A stretch of DNA of 64,000 nucleotides from Frondihabitans sp. PAMC 28766 (GTDB lineage Bacteria > Actinomycetota > Actinomycetes > Actinomycetales > Microbacteriaceae): the NCBI RefSeq assembly GCF_001577365.1, contig NZ_CP014513.1, forward strand, positions 3,596,001-3,660,000, given 5' to 3'. Shown piece by piece: positions 1 to 8,849 of this stretch. Under the pieces are notes generated by a model. That model did not search any database. It had not been told where the DNA came from and was given only the letters and a program-made list of their open reading frames with translations. The position numbers were made by a program, and so were the translations under genes. The first letter of the stretch is position 1. Every line of letters starts with the position of its first letter.

Positions 1-244
1 TCCACTCTGGGGAGGCATTCCTCCGGGGCACTCCCTGATGCCATGGACGAACCGCCCCGTCCCGCAAGCGGTTCCCACTCGGGCGGTTCCCTCGTGCACA
101 TCTGCCAAGGCGTGCGGCGAACGTCTGCCTTCGCGCTCACTGAGGATGCCAGGGTCGCCACAGGGCGTCGGCCGACGGGTGGCGTCGTGGTCACCGCGGC
201 GGCGTGGACGCGTGGACGGCTGACATCGACGTTGCTGAAGGGGG
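1..244. other. Window edge, no gene recognised
   Basis: Both strands were read. Short open frames exist but none has a recognisable domain or a convincing ribosome binding site. It lies downstream of the MFS gene and may hold the end of a gene outside the window. Confidence 0.4.
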
Positions 245-1690
245 TTACCTTGCCTGGGCGGCCGCGCGCTGACCGTCTCGGGTGGCCGCGCCGATAGCCC
301 ATCGGCTGGTGGAGAGGAGCCCCAGGGCGAGGGCTGCGACGCCACAGCCGCCGAGGATGGCCCAGGCGACGTGACTGGAGGCGGTGAAGCCGGGGCCGGT
401 GCTGGCGACGAGCGATCCGGTGACCGCGACGCCGATGGAGGAGCCGAACTGACGGGCGCTGGCGGCGATTGCACCGGCGACGCCGACCTGGTCGGAGGGG
501 AGCCCGGAGACGGCGATGTTGGTGATCGTGGGGCTGATCATGCCGACGCCGAGGCCGAAGACCGCGTAGGCGACGATGAGGTACGCGGTGCCGGTGTGCG
601 GTGTGAGAGGGACCAGGAGGAAGCCGCCGGCGGCGAGGAGTGCGCCGCCTACCGTGAGAGGAAGTCGCGGGCCGCGCGCGGCGACGATGCGCCCGGAGAG
701 GTTGGCGGCGACGGCTTGGCCGAGGGCGAGAGGGATGATCATCAACCCGGCACGAAGCGGGGTCAAGCCTCGGACATCCTGAAGGTAGAGCGTGCTGAGA
801 AAGAGAAACCCGCCGAGACTGGCCGACATCAGGACGGAGATGCCATTGGCCCCCGAGAATGGCGGGCTGCGGAAGAACCGGAGGTCGATCAGAGGCTGTG
901 AGCGGCGCGGCTCGACGACGAGCAGGGCGATGAGGGCCATGACGGCGAGGGCGAACAGTCCGATGATCCAGGGGTCACTCCAGCCGCGGCGGGGGCCCTC
1001 GATCGTTGCAGCAATGATCGACGCGAAGAGCACGACGATGAGCACCTGCCCGAACGGGTCGAACCGACGTGCCGTGGCGGCCTTGGATTCGGGGACGAAC
1101 GTTCGGGTGAGCACGAGGGCGATGATCGCGATCGGCACGCTGATCCAGAACACCGACCGCCAGCCGAGTCCGCTGACCAGGAGGCCACCGAGGACGGGGC
1201 CGGCCGCGATGGTGATGCCGATGACGGATCCCCAGACGCCGATGGCACGGGCACGCTCGGCGCGGTCGGTGAACACGCTGGCGACGATCGACAGGGCGAC
1301 CGGGTTCAGCATCGACCCGCCGACGGCCTGCACGCTGACGAATGCGATCAGCCACCCGACGCTGGGTGCCAGACCGCACAGGAGAGAACCGGCGGCGAAG
1401 AGCACCAGGCCCAGCTGGAAGATGCGTCGCCGCCCGAACCTGTCGGCCATCGAGCCGGACAGCAGCAGGAGGCACGCCATGACGAGGGAGTAGGCGGACA
1501 CGGTCCACTGCAGGCTGCTGACCGACGCGTCGAGGTCTCGGCCGATCGAGGGCAGTGCCACGTTGACGATGGTGAGGTTGATTCCGGTCACACCCACACT
1601 CATGCAGCAGATGGCCAGGACCAGCCACCGGCGCACAGGACGCGAGGGGCCAGAAGTCTGGGGCCGGGCGGAGGAGTTCGTAGTGGTCAT
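245..1690 (-). CDS. MFS drug-exporter-like permease, DHA2 (EmrB/QacA) family
   Basis: 481-residue proton-coupled exporter of the 14-helix DHA2 type, expected in the cytoplasmic membrane and extruding small toxic compounds. The sequence is a chain of hydrophobic segments beginning near residue 20, with the motif DRFGRRR after the second helix (MFS motif A) and a GPVLGG-containing segment (motif C, typical of antiporters). The start at 1690 is chosen over an in-frame ATG 33 bp upstream because GAAGGA sits just before it. It is a single-gene unit; no TetR or MarR regulator is adjacent. The substrate cannot be told from sequence. Confidence 0.88.
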   Translation of the reverse strand: MTTTNSSARPQTSGPSRPVRRWLVLAICCMSVGVTGINLTIVNVALPSIGRDLDASVSSLQWTVSAYSLVMACLLLLSGSMADRFGRRRIFQLGLVLFAAGSLLCGLAPSVGWLIAFVSVQAVGGSMLNPVALSIVASVFTDRAERARAIGVWGSVIGITIAAGPVLGGLLVSGLGWRSVFWISVPIAIIALVLTRTFVPESKAATARRFDPFGQVLIVVLFASIIAATIEGPRRGWSDPWIIGLFALAVMALIALLVVEPRRSQPLIDLRFFRSPPFSGANGISVLMSASLGGFLFLSTLYLQDVRGLTPLRAGLMIIPLALGQAVAANLSGRIVAARGPRLPLTVGGALLAAGGFLLVPLTPHTGTAYLIVAYAVFGLGVGMISPTITNIAVSGLPSDQVGVAGAIAASARQFGSSIGVAVTGSLVASTGPGFTASSHVAWAILGGCGVAALALGLLSTSRWAIGAATRDGQRAAAQAR

Positions 1691-1777
1691 GGCGGATCCT
1701 TCATGAGGTTGGTATCGTTCCACCTAGAAACGGGAGGGTGCTCACATAATACGGAGACCCTGCCCACTTAATCAAGG

Positions 1778-1948
1778 ATGCCCGGATGCCTGACCATGCC
1801 CCTGCGACGAGAACCGATGCGGTTCGCAACCGCCAAAGCGAACACCGACAAGAAGATCACCGGCACCCCGAAGTCCGACCTCACCCTCTACAACGCGAAC
1901 TCGAAGCTCGACGCCGACAAAGACGGCATCGCCTGCGAGCTCGACTGA
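1778..1948 (+). pseudogene. Excalibur calcium-binding domain remnant
   Basis: An open frame of at most 56 codons whose last 25 or so residues carry YNANSKLDADKDGIACE, the hallmark C-terminal half of the excalibur (extracellular DxDxDG calcium-binding) domain found at the end of actinobacterial secreted nucleases and surface proteins. The first half of the domain (the part with the conserved NC and the GVGK-type turn) and any signal peptide are missing. An in-frame stop at 1769-1771 closes the frame upstream. This is best read as the 3' scrap of a deleted gene, not a functional small protein. Confidence 0.6.
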
Positions 1949-1960
1949 CTCCTCCCGCGC

Positions 1961-2990
1961 TCAGGCTTCCGGCGGCGCGGTCGAGCCGCGCACCACGAAA
2001 TGGGTGGCGAGCTCGATCCGCGTGACACCACGCGGTCGACCACGCGGAGCCCGCCGGTCTCGGATCAGATCCAGCAGGATCCGTAGTGCCACCGATCCCA
2101 TCTCGGCCGTCGGCTGCTGCACGGTCGTCATCGGCGGCGTCGCCCACTGCGCCTCGGGCAGGTCGTCGAAGCCGACCACGCTGAGATCCTGCGGGATCCG
2201 TAAGCCGAGCGACGCGGCCGCGTCGTAGATGCCGAACGCCATGCTCTCCGAACATGCGAAGAGAGCCGTCGGGCGGTCGGCACCGGCCAACACCGGGAGG
2301 ACGGCCTCGCCGGCCGCGTCGCGCGACCAGTCTCCGTGCACGATCCTCGACGTCGGCAGGTCGAGCCCCGCATTCGTGAGTGCCGAGCGGAAGCCGTCGA
2401 CGCGGGCGGCGTTGTACAGGGTGCCAGGCCCCGCGTCGACGATCCCGATGCGGCGATGCCCGAGGCCGACGAGGTGCTCGCCGGCCGAGCGCCCCCTTCC
2501 CAGTTCGTCGAGCCCACGCTCGAGACGTCGTCGGGCGGCTTGATCACAGGGTCGACGAGCACCACGGGAATGCCGGCGGCCGCCAGAGCGCCGAGCTGCA
2601 CCCCGGTCGGCCCGAGGCCGACGATGACGGCCCCCTCCGAGCGACGGCGCATCAGCCGCGTCATCCATTCGTCCGTGTCGCGCGCGATCGTCATGACCAC
2701 GCCGATTCCGGCGTCGGTCGCCTCGGCCTCGATGCCGCTCAGCGCGCGAGTCGCCCAAGCGTTGTCGACGGCGGTCAGGACGAGGTCTACCAGGGCCGGC
2801 ATCGAAGTCGTCTCCGAGCGCTGCCGGGCTGAAACACGCGGCTGGTACCCCGTGCGGGCCACGGCGTCGAGCACATGTTGGCGAGTCGCGGCGGAGACAT
2901 CCGTACCGCCCCGAAGCACCTTCGACACGGTCGGGACGCTTATGCCCGCGAGCCGCGCAACGACCTCCAGAGTCGGTCGGGGACGGGCAT
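1961..2990 (-). pseudogene. LacI-family transcriptional regulator, frameshifted
   Basis: Clear LacI/GalR regulator in two frames. The N-terminal helix-turn-helix reads TLEVVARLAGISVPTVSKVL and the first part of the periplasmic-binding-like domain follows (to STNWEGG). The frame then shifts at a run of five C (2492-2496) and resumes as RSAGEHLVGLGHRRIG through to the C-terminus (VVGFDDLPEAQW, TTVQQP). One added base in that run restores a continuous protein of about 340 residues. The start is also out of frame by one base: the only plausible ATG (2990) needs one more C in the following CCC. Either a decayed gene or two homopolymer sequencing errors. No sugar gene lies next to it, so the effector is unknown. 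Confidence 0.75.
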
Positions 2991-3016
2991 GAGGCCACCA
3001 TATCGAGATCCTGCAA

Positions 3017-3101
3017 TTTGCGCAAAGTAATTTGTCTTGCTTCGCAACAAAGTCTTCTGCATACTTCTGCCAGCGCAGTTCACCGCTCTGAACTTGCGCA
3101 A
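3017..3101. promoter_or_regulatory. Two TTGCGCAA operator-like palindromes
   Basis: TTTGCGCAAA (3017-3026, a perfect palindrome) and TTGCGCAA (3094-3101) lie about 75 bp apart, upstream of the LacI-type gene. CG-centred palindromes are the usual form of LacI-family operators, so these are candidate autoregulatory sites. The second overlaps the truncated 3' end of the MarR fragment. Confidence 0.4.
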
Positions 3102-3319
3102 ATGCTCTGGGGTCGCACGTAGATCATCCGCGCCAGCTCGGCCTGCGTTGCGGATCCGTTCACGTCGAGGTGGGTCAGGATCCCGAAGTCGACAGGGCTC
3201 AGATCGAACTGCGTCAGCGCATCCGTCACGAGGTAGCTCACCTTCCGCGCGGCACGGATGAGGCTCCACGGCAGGACCGCGTCGACATCACCGGACGAGA
3301 GCAGCGCTTGCTGAGACAT
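3080..3319 (-). pseudogene. MarR-family regulator, C-terminally truncated
   Basis: 79 residues matching the first half of a MarR protein: an N-terminal dimerisation helix, then SPVDFGILTHLDVNG and the start of the winged helix (TQAELARMIYVRPQS). Just where the recognition helix and wing should continue the frame runs into ASSER and a stop, so the DNA-binding wing and C-terminal helix are missing. It is divergent from an NmrA-like oxidoreductase gene, a common MarR-target layout. Almost certainly non-functional as it stands. Confidence 0.65.
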
Positions 3320-3342
3320 GCTCCCAGCGTAGGTGGCTAGTC

Positions 3343-3364
3343 TAGAAACAGATAACTGATTCTA
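3343..3364. promoter_or_regulatory. MarR-type operator candidate
   Basis: Inverted repeat TAGAAACAG - ATAA - CTGATTCTA, eight of nine positions complementary, in the short divergent promoter between the truncated marR-like gene and the NmrA-like gene. Size and placement fit a MarR operator; the regulator itself is truncated. Confidence 0.5.
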
Positions 3365-3374
3365 GGGAGTACGC

Positions 3375-4227
3375 ATGATTCTCGTGACGGGTGCCACCGA
3401 TCGGTCGAGAGGTCGTCGACCTCCTGCTCGCGGCGGGAGAGAAGGTGAGAGCCCTGTCTCGGGATCCTGCGCGTGCCGCTCTGCCGACCGGAGTCGAGGT
3501 GGTCCAGGGTGCCCCCTCGGACTACGCCGGCCTCGTCGCAGCGCTCGACGGTGTCGAGTCGGTGCTGCTCGTCGTTCCCGGCGATGCGAAGGAGTTGGGA
3601 CGCGCATTGACGGAGTCGCAGACGCGGAAGGCTGTTCTCGTCTCGTCCATCACGGCTCGGACGCGTCCGGAGTTGGCCTACGCACGGCATCTGCGCGAGA
3701 ACGAGACGCTCGTTCGCGCCGCCGTGCCCGGTGTGACGATCCTGCACCCCGGGCAGTTCGCGTCAAATGCCCTCTGGTGGCAGTCGATGGTCCAGGCCGG
3801 TACGGTCCGTGCGCCGTACGGAGACGTCGCGATACCCGTCATCGACCCGATCGACATCGCCGCCGTCGCCGCCGTCGCCCTGGTTGGCGACGAGCACGTC
3901 GGTGCCACCTTCACTCTCACCGGGCCCGAGCGGCTGAGCCCTCGGCAGAAGGTCGAGGTGCTCGCCGAGGCGATCCGGCGCCGGGTCGACTTCGCCGAGG
4001 TGACCGACGAGCAGTTCCGCGCGGCGAGCCCGCAGATGGGGCCCGACCTGCACGACTACCTCTCGGCTCTCACGGGCAGCCCGAAGCCCGACGAACTGGA
4101 GCTGACGGCCACGGTCGAGCAGGTCACGGGTCGATCGCCGCGGACGTTCGCCGACTGGGTGGCGCGCAATCGTCTCGCCTTCGAGACGCCGGAAATGCAG
4201 GCCAGCAGCAAGGAGAACGACCGATGA
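3375..4227 (+). pseudogene. NmrA-like NAD(P)-binding oxidoreductase, frameshifted near its start
   Basis: The start ATG at 3375 (GGGAG just upstream) opens MILVTGAT, the beginning of a Rossmann dinucleotide-binding motif, but the frame then departs. The rest of the protein continues in another frame from about 3405: IGREVVDLLLAAGEKVRALSRDP and on to the stop at 4225-4227. A normal family member would read GATGxIGR here, so a few bases (most simply five) are missing between ATG and IGR. The body is about 275 residues, the usual length for NmrA/quinone-reductase-like atypical SDRs. The stop overlaps the next gene by 4 bp (ATGA), so they formed an operon. Unlike the other frameshifts in the window this is not a homopolymer loss. 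Confidence 0.7.
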
Positions 4228-5264
4228 CCGGATACGCGGGGCCCCTCTTCGATGTCCAGGCTCACGCGATCGATCCTCGCGGGCTTGCAACCGCATCCTC
4301 GGGAATCAGGGAGGTGCCGGGCCTCTCCGAGGGGACGAAGGAGATCATCGTCTCTGATGTTCTCGCGACGGCGGCCGACGACCTGACGGGTGCGAGAAGA
4401 ATCGCCGCCCTGGAGGGTGGCACGCGTCAAATCGTGAGCATCACTCTCGATTTTCCCGACCTTCCCCCCGAGCAGCTCGTTGGAATGGCGGACCGGACGA
4501 ACACCTGGCTCGCGGGACGCGTCGCCGACCACCCCCAGTTGCTCGGAGTCGCGTCGATCGCGCCCCCTCCGGCGCTCGTGCGAGCGGGAACCGCCCCTGA
4601 CGGCCAGCTCTGGAGCGACAAGGGCGTCGGCGCGATGCGCCGTGCCATCGATGAGCTCGGCCTCGCCGCCGTCATCTTCATGTCGAACTACGGAGGCGTG
4701 CTCCTTGGCGATCCGGCCTTCGAGCCCTATTTCGCCGCGGCGGACGAACTGGGAATCCCGGTCGTCATCCACCCGTCGTGGGAGCCCGTCGAGTTTTCGG
4801 CTGTTCCACGCAAGAACATCCCGACCTTCTCGGGGTACCTCGACGACCAGCGAACGACACTGCTCGACATCGTCAAAGCAGGTGTGCTCGAGAATCATCC
4901 CGATCTCACGATCGTCGCCACACATCTCGGCGGCGGCATCCTCACCAGCCTGGGCCGGTTCGAGCAACTGTCGCTGAGGTTTCCCGACGACCAGTGGTAC
5001 ATCGCGAACGACGGACAGACGAGAAATCTGCCGCATCCGATATCCCATTACCTCGCGAAGATCCACTACGACTGCAACAATGCGACCGCCGTCGACATCG
5101 AGCACGCGATCCGCGTCGTCGGAGTCGAGCACCTGCTATCGGGGACGGACTTCCCGTGGGCATCCGACGAGTACACGAGGCAGGTGCTCGGCGAGCTGGA
5201 CCCCGCGGCTGCACGGGCCATCGCCTTCGACAACGCTGCTGCACTCTTCCGCGGCGAGCGCTGA
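4224..5264 (+). CDS. Amidohydrolase-2 (ACMSD-like) family protein
   Basis: 346-residue TIM-barrel metal-dependent hydrolase/decarboxylase of the amidohydrolase_2 family, relatives of which decarboxylate aromatic or 2-amino-muconate-type acids. Family landmarks: DVQAH at residues 10-14, VVIHPS in the middle, ATHLGGG, and SGTDFPW near the C-terminus carrying the conserved aspartate. The first histidine of the usual DxHxH metal motif is glutamine here (Q12), so metal binding or activity may be altered. It starts within the stop of the NmrA-like gene, so translation is probably coupled. Substrate unknown. Confidence 0.8.
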   Translation: MTGYAGPLFDVQAHAIDPRGLATASSGIREVPGLSEGTKEIIVSDVLATAADDLTGARRIAALEGGTRQIVSITLDFPDLPPEQLVGMADRTNTWLAGRVADHPQLLGVASIAPPPALVRAGTAPDGQLWSDKGVGAMRRAIDELGLAAVIFMSNYGGVLLGDPAFEPYFAAADELGIPVVIHPSWEPVEFSAVPRKNIPTFSGYLDDQRTTLLDIVKAGVLENHPDLTIVATHLGGGILTSLGRFEQLSLRFPDDQWYIANDGQTRNLPHPISHYLAKIHYDCNNATAVDIEHAIRVVGVEHLLSGTDFPWASDEYTRQVLGELDPAAARAIAFDNAAALFRGER

Positions 5265-5480
5265 CGACACGACGCGGGTTGACCTCACTCCGGGCTGATG
5301 TCGGCGCAGAAGGCCGTACCGATGGCCGTCGCACGGGCGGCCTTGAGCTGCGCGAGCCTGACGACTATACGATTCGGCACCTGAAACCGTTGCTCGCGAT
5401 GATCGACGCCTTTGACCATCAGGCGGTCGCAGTGATGAAGCGCGTCCGGACCCGGACGTCCTTGCCTCGAGCGGGAAGGG
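5265..5480. other. Decayed intergenic stretch
   Basis: No intact gene. Short open frames show no domain I can name. It separates the amidohydrolase from a histidine-kinase scrap and probably holds more of the same deleted material. Confidence 0.4.
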
Positions 5481-5693
5481 GAATTCGCAGCCGCCCTTCA
5501 GGCCCTCATGAACAGCGCACAGCACGCCGGCCCAGGCCCCGTGGCCCGCCAGGTCTCGGCATCCTGAGCGCACGACGAGTTCGTCGTGGTCATCGCCGAC
5601 GACGGAGTCGGCTTCGACACCTCGCAGGAGACCGCACGACTCGGCGTCCGGAAGTCGATCGTCGAGCGCCTCACGACGACGAGCGGTCAGCGC
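5481..5693 (+). pseudogene. Sensor histidine kinase ATPase-domain remnant
   Basis: One reading frame gives EFAAALQALMNSAQHAG (the N-box helix of a HATPase_c domain), then a TGA stop at 5565-5567, then, still in frame, VIADDGVGFD (G1/D-box) and LGVRKSIVERL. These match the ATP-binding domain of NarL-type sensor kinases such as those followed by LuxR-type response regulators. No sensor, dimerisation domain or response regulator remains. The fragment ends at the 3' end of the convergent mesD gene. A dead gene. Confidence 0.6.
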
Positions 5694-6724
5694 CGAACGA
5701 CAGTGAGCTCTGCGCGGACGATGTCCGCACCCGCGCTCAGCGCGCTCAGCTTCTCGAGCGCGAGGTCGCGGACGAACGGCGCCATGCCGCAGTTCGTGCT
5801 CGCGACGAGTTTGTCGGCGTCGACGAACTCGAGCGCCTTGCGAAGGGTGTCGGCGACCTCCTCGGGCGTCTCGACAGTGTCGCTTGCCACGTCGATGGCC
5901 CCGATCATGACCTTCTTGCCGCGGAGGAGCTCGATGAGGTCCATCGGCACGTGAGAGTGGTGACTCTCCAGCGAGACAGTGTCGATGATCGACTGCTGCA
6001 GAAGCGGGAACGACTTCTCGTACTGGCGCCACTCCGGCCCGAGCGTCGACTTCCAGTCGTTGTTCGCTTTGATCCCATAGCCGTAGCAGATGTGCACGAC
6101 GGTCTCGGCACGCAAGCCTTCCGCCGCTCGTTCGAGAGCCGCCACTCCCCAGTCCTGCACCTCGTCGTGGAAGACGTTGAATGCGGGCTCGTCGAACTGG
6201 ATGACGTCGACCCCCGCGGCTTCGAGCTCTCGAGCCTCCTGATTGAGGATCGTGGCGAACTCCCACGCCAGCTTCTCTCGGCTCTTGTAGTGGTTGTCGT
6301 AGAGGGTGTCGATCATCGTCATCGGGCCCGGCAGAGCCCACTTGATCGGCTGGTCGGTCTGCTGACGCAGGAACTTCGCGTCGTCGACGAACACGGGCTT
6401 GTCGCGGCTCACGGGCCCGACGACGGTCGGCACGCTCGCGTCGTAGCGGTCGCGGATCCGGACCGTCTCGCGTCGCTCGAAGTCGACTCCGCCGAGGTGC
6501 TCGATGAAGGTCGTGACGAAGTGCTGGCGGGTCTGTTCGCCGTCGCTGACGACGTCGATGCCGCGCCTCTGCTGCTCGTGGACTGCGAGGCGCAGCGCAT
6601 CCTGCTTGCCCTCGACCAACTCATCCCCCTCCAGCTTCCAGGGAGACCAGAGAGTCCCTGGCTCGGCCAGCCACGACGGCTTCGGCAGGCTGCCGACAAT
6701 GGAGGTGGGGAGGAGGCTGTTCAT
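5687..6724 (-). CDS. mesD: MesD-type folate-independent methionine synthase
   Basis: 345-residue protein equal to the catalytic half of MetE (cobalamin-independent methionine synthase) without the folate-binding N-terminal half. It begins LLPTSIVGSLPKPSW, carries VVSDGEQTRQHF, the His-x-Cys zinc site in HICYGYG, and the second cysteine in STNCGMAP. Published genetics assigns such core-MetE proteins next to DUF1852 to MesD, which needs the DUF1852 partner (MesX) and oxygen to make methionine from homocysteine. The start at 6724 follows GGAG and matches the family N-terminus; a start at 6748 overlapping the mesX stop is possible. It is the second gene of mesX-mesD. Confidence 0.85.
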   Translation of the reverse strand: MNSLLPTSIVGSLPKPSWLAEPGTLWSPWKLEGDELVEGKQDALRLAVHEQQRRGIDVVSDGEQTRQHFVTTFIEHLGGVDFERRETVRIRDRYDASVPTVVGPVSRDKPVFVDDAKFLRQQTDQPIKWALPGPMTMIDTLYDNHYKSREKLAWEFATILNQEARELEAAGVDVIQFDEPAFNVFHDEVQDWGVAALERAAEGLRAETVVHICYGYGIKANNDWKSTLGPEWRQYEKSFPLLQQSIIDTVSLESHHSHVPMDLIELLRGKKVMIGAIDVASDTVETPEEVADTLRKALEFVDADKLVASTNCGMAPFVRDLALEKLSALSAGADIVRAELTVVRR

Positions 6725-6744
6725 GATCGTCGATTCTCCGTCGG

Positions 6745-7737
6745 TCATCGGACGGGGGTGGGGTAGGTGGCGGCCCAGCGCTGCAGCACCTCGCCGTGCG
6801 GCTTCACGAAGTGCTCTTCGGTGAACCTGCCCTGCCTGACCGCGAGCTGGTTGCGCTCCTCGCGGTCGTAGGCGATGCCTGTCCGCGAGAAGTCCTCCTC
6901 GGTCAGGCTCGGTCGGTAGATGCTCGCGGCGGCCGAGTTCGCGTTGTAGATCTCCGGTCGATAGATCTTCTGGAAGGTCTCCATCGTGCTGATGGTGCCG
7001 ATGAGCTGCAGGGTGGAGTAGTCGTTCAGCAGGTCGCCTTTGAAGTAGAACGCGAGCGGCGCCACGCTGCCCGGCGGCATGAAGTACCGGACGGTCAACC
7101 CCATGCGCGCGAAGTAGTCGTCGGTCAGCGAGTAGTCGTCCTGTCGATACTCGACACCGAGGATCGGGTGGTGGTTCTCGGTGCGACGGTAGGTCTTGCT
7201 CGTCGAGACGCTGATGCAGATGACGGGCGACGTCGGGAAGCGCTCCTGGTACACGCCGGAGTCGAGGAAATGCTGGAACAGCCGGCCGTGCAGAGCGCCG
7301 AAGTCGTCGGGGACGGTGAATCCCGTGGCGCCGTCGTTGACCTCCGGCAGACGCACGCTGAAGTCGAAATCGCGCAGGTAGGACGAGAAGTTGTTGCCGA
7401 CGATCCCCTGGTGACGCGCACCGGTCTGCCGGTCGACGATCCGGATATCGAGGACCTCGAGCAGCGGGAACTCCTGGTCTTCGCCTCCCGCCGTGAACTG
7501 CAGCTCGACGGTGACGATCTCGAGTTCGACGGTGTAGCGATCTCCGGTGGGGTTGTCCCAGTGCGCGAGGTCGTTGAATCGACGGTCGATCATCGTCAGG
7601 GCGTTGCGGAGGTTCTGCTGGCGGTGCTCGCCTCGAGCCAGGTTGGCGAAGTTCGTCGTGGCGCGCGAGCTCTCGGACGGCGTGTAGTTTTCGTCGAAGC
7701 GGGTGGTGGTGATACTGAACGTGAACTCGTTCGCCAT
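6745..7737 (-). CDS. mesX: MesX (DUF1852), partner of MesD
   Basis: 330-residue DUF1852 protein; distinctive stretches include FDENYTPSESSRATTNFANL near the N-terminus and the long conserved SKTYRRTENHHPILGVEYR region. DUF1852 genes occur almost only beside core-MetE genes, and published work names the protein MesX, needed for MesD activity, possibly by supplying the methyl group in an oxygen-dependent way. The start at 7737 is chosen because homologues begin a few residues before FTFxIxxxxFDENY; a longer frame opens at 7818. No strong ribosome site is visible. The stop overlaps the alternative mesD start (ATGA). Confidence 0.83.
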   Translation of the reverse strand: MANEFTFSITTTRFDENYTPSESSRATTNFANLARGEHRQQNLRNALTMIDRRFNDLAHWDNPTGDRYTVELEIVTVELQFTAGGEDQEFPLLEVLDIRIVDRQTGARHQGIVGNNFSSYLRDFDFSVRLPEVNDGATGFTVPDDFGALHGRLFQHFLDSGVYQERFPTSPVICISVSTSKTYRRTENHHPILGVEYRQDDYSLTDDYFARMGLTVRYFMPPGSVAPLAFYFKGDLLNDYSTLQLIGTISTMETFQKIYRPEIYNANSAAASIYRPSLTEEDFSRTGIAYDREERNQLAVRQGRFTEEHFVKPHGEVLQRWAATYPTPVR

Positions 7738-7860
7738 GAGCGGCCAATCCGGTGGCTGATGGGCCGCGATGGCCTGGTGGAAGTCGATGTGTCCATCGTG
7801 CCCGAGCACAGGGGGCATCGAGTAATTCGCAGCTTCGATGGCGCCCTATAGTCTTTCCCT

Positions 7861-8802
7861 ATGGCCCGGCAGACGAGCGGCATCACGCTGCAGCAACTCC
7901 ACTACTTCATAGAAGTGGCCGCGGAAGGATCGATCACCGCGGCAGCCGACCTGCTCTTCGTCGCCCAGCCGACCATGTCCTCGGCGATGAAAGATCTCGA
8001 GACCCGAGTGGGCCGCTCGCTCCTCCTCCGCTCCGCTCGCGGGGTCACGCTCACCACCGACGGGACGGAGTTCCTGGGGTATGCACGGCAGGTCGTCGAG
8101 CAGGCGGCGCTCCTCGAGCAGCGCTACCTCGGTCGGCCGCCGTCGCGACGCCTGCTCGGGGTGTCGGCGCAGCATTACTCGTTCGCAGTCGATGCGTTCG
8201 TCCAGATGGTCAAGACGTCCGAGGCGGCCGAATACGAGTTCTCGCTGCGCGAGACCCGCACCTGGGACATCATCGAGGACGTCCGGACGCTGCGCAGCGA
8301 GCTGGGCATCCTCTACCGGAACGACTTCAACCGGAACGTCATCGACAAACTGCTCCGAGACTCCGGGCTCGTGTTCCACCCTCTCTTCGTCGCAGAACCG
8401 CACATCTTCATCTCGCGCAAGAACCCGCTGGCGTCGCAGGATCGCGCGACCCTGGCCGATCTCGCCGACCTGCCGCGGCTCACGTTCGACCAGGGGACGA
8501 ACAACTCGTTCTATTTCGCCGAGGAGATCCTCTCGACACTGTCGAGCAAGCGCGAGATCCGTGTGTCCGACCGGGCGACGATCTTCAACCTCATGATCGG
8601 GCTCAACGGCTACACCATCTCGACGGGCATCATCAGCGACGACCTCGACCCGGAGATCGTCGCTGTGCCCCTCGACGTCGACGAGCACATCGAGATCGGC
8701 TGGATCGGCCACTCCGCCATCCCCCTCACCGATCAGGGGCAGCGCTACCTCGCTGAGGTTCGGGCCGTCGTCGCCGGCTTCGGCGTTGCGCTGCTCGGCT
8801 AG
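7861..8802 (+). CDS. LysR-family regulator, likely of mesX-mesD
   Basis: 313 residues with a standard LysR helix-turn-helix at residues 9-65 (TLQQLHYFIEVAAEGSITAA, then VAQPTMSSAMKDLE) and a LysR substrate-binding domain of normal length. It is divergent from mesX across about 120 bp, the classic LysR layout, so regulation of methionine synthesis in response to a sulfur or methyl metabolite is a fair inference. TATAGT ends about 8 bp before the ATG and there is no Shine-Dalgarno, which suggests a leaderless transcript. Confidence 0.87.
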   Translation: MARQTSGITLQQLHYFIEVAAEGSITAAADLLFVAQPTMSSAMKDLETRVGRSLLLRSARGVTLTTDGTEFLGYARQVVEQAALLEQRYLGRPPSRRLLGVSAQHYSFAVDAFVQMVKTSEAAEYEFSLRETRTWDIIEDVRTLRSELGILYRNDFNRNVIDKLLRDSGLVFHPLFVAEPHIFISRKNPLASQDRATLADLADLPRLTFDQGTNNSFYFAEEILSTLSSKREIRVSDRATIFNLMIGLNGYTISTGIISDDLDPEIVAVPLDVDEHIEIGWIGHSAIPLTDQGQRYLAEVRAVVAGFGVALLG

Positions 8803-8849
8803 GTGCTCGGCCTGGGCGAGCGCGTCGTCGCACGAGGCCGAATTGTGCG

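Noticed and set aside
2461..2540. Programmed ribosomal frameshift in the LacI gene
   Set aside because: No slippery heptamer with a downstream pseudoknot was seen, and LacI proteins are not known to use recoding; the pattern equals the other G/C-run losses.
4778..6766. 662-codon plus-strand frame
   Set aside because: Runs across the end of the amidohydrolase, the intergenic relics and antisense to mesD; no family signal.
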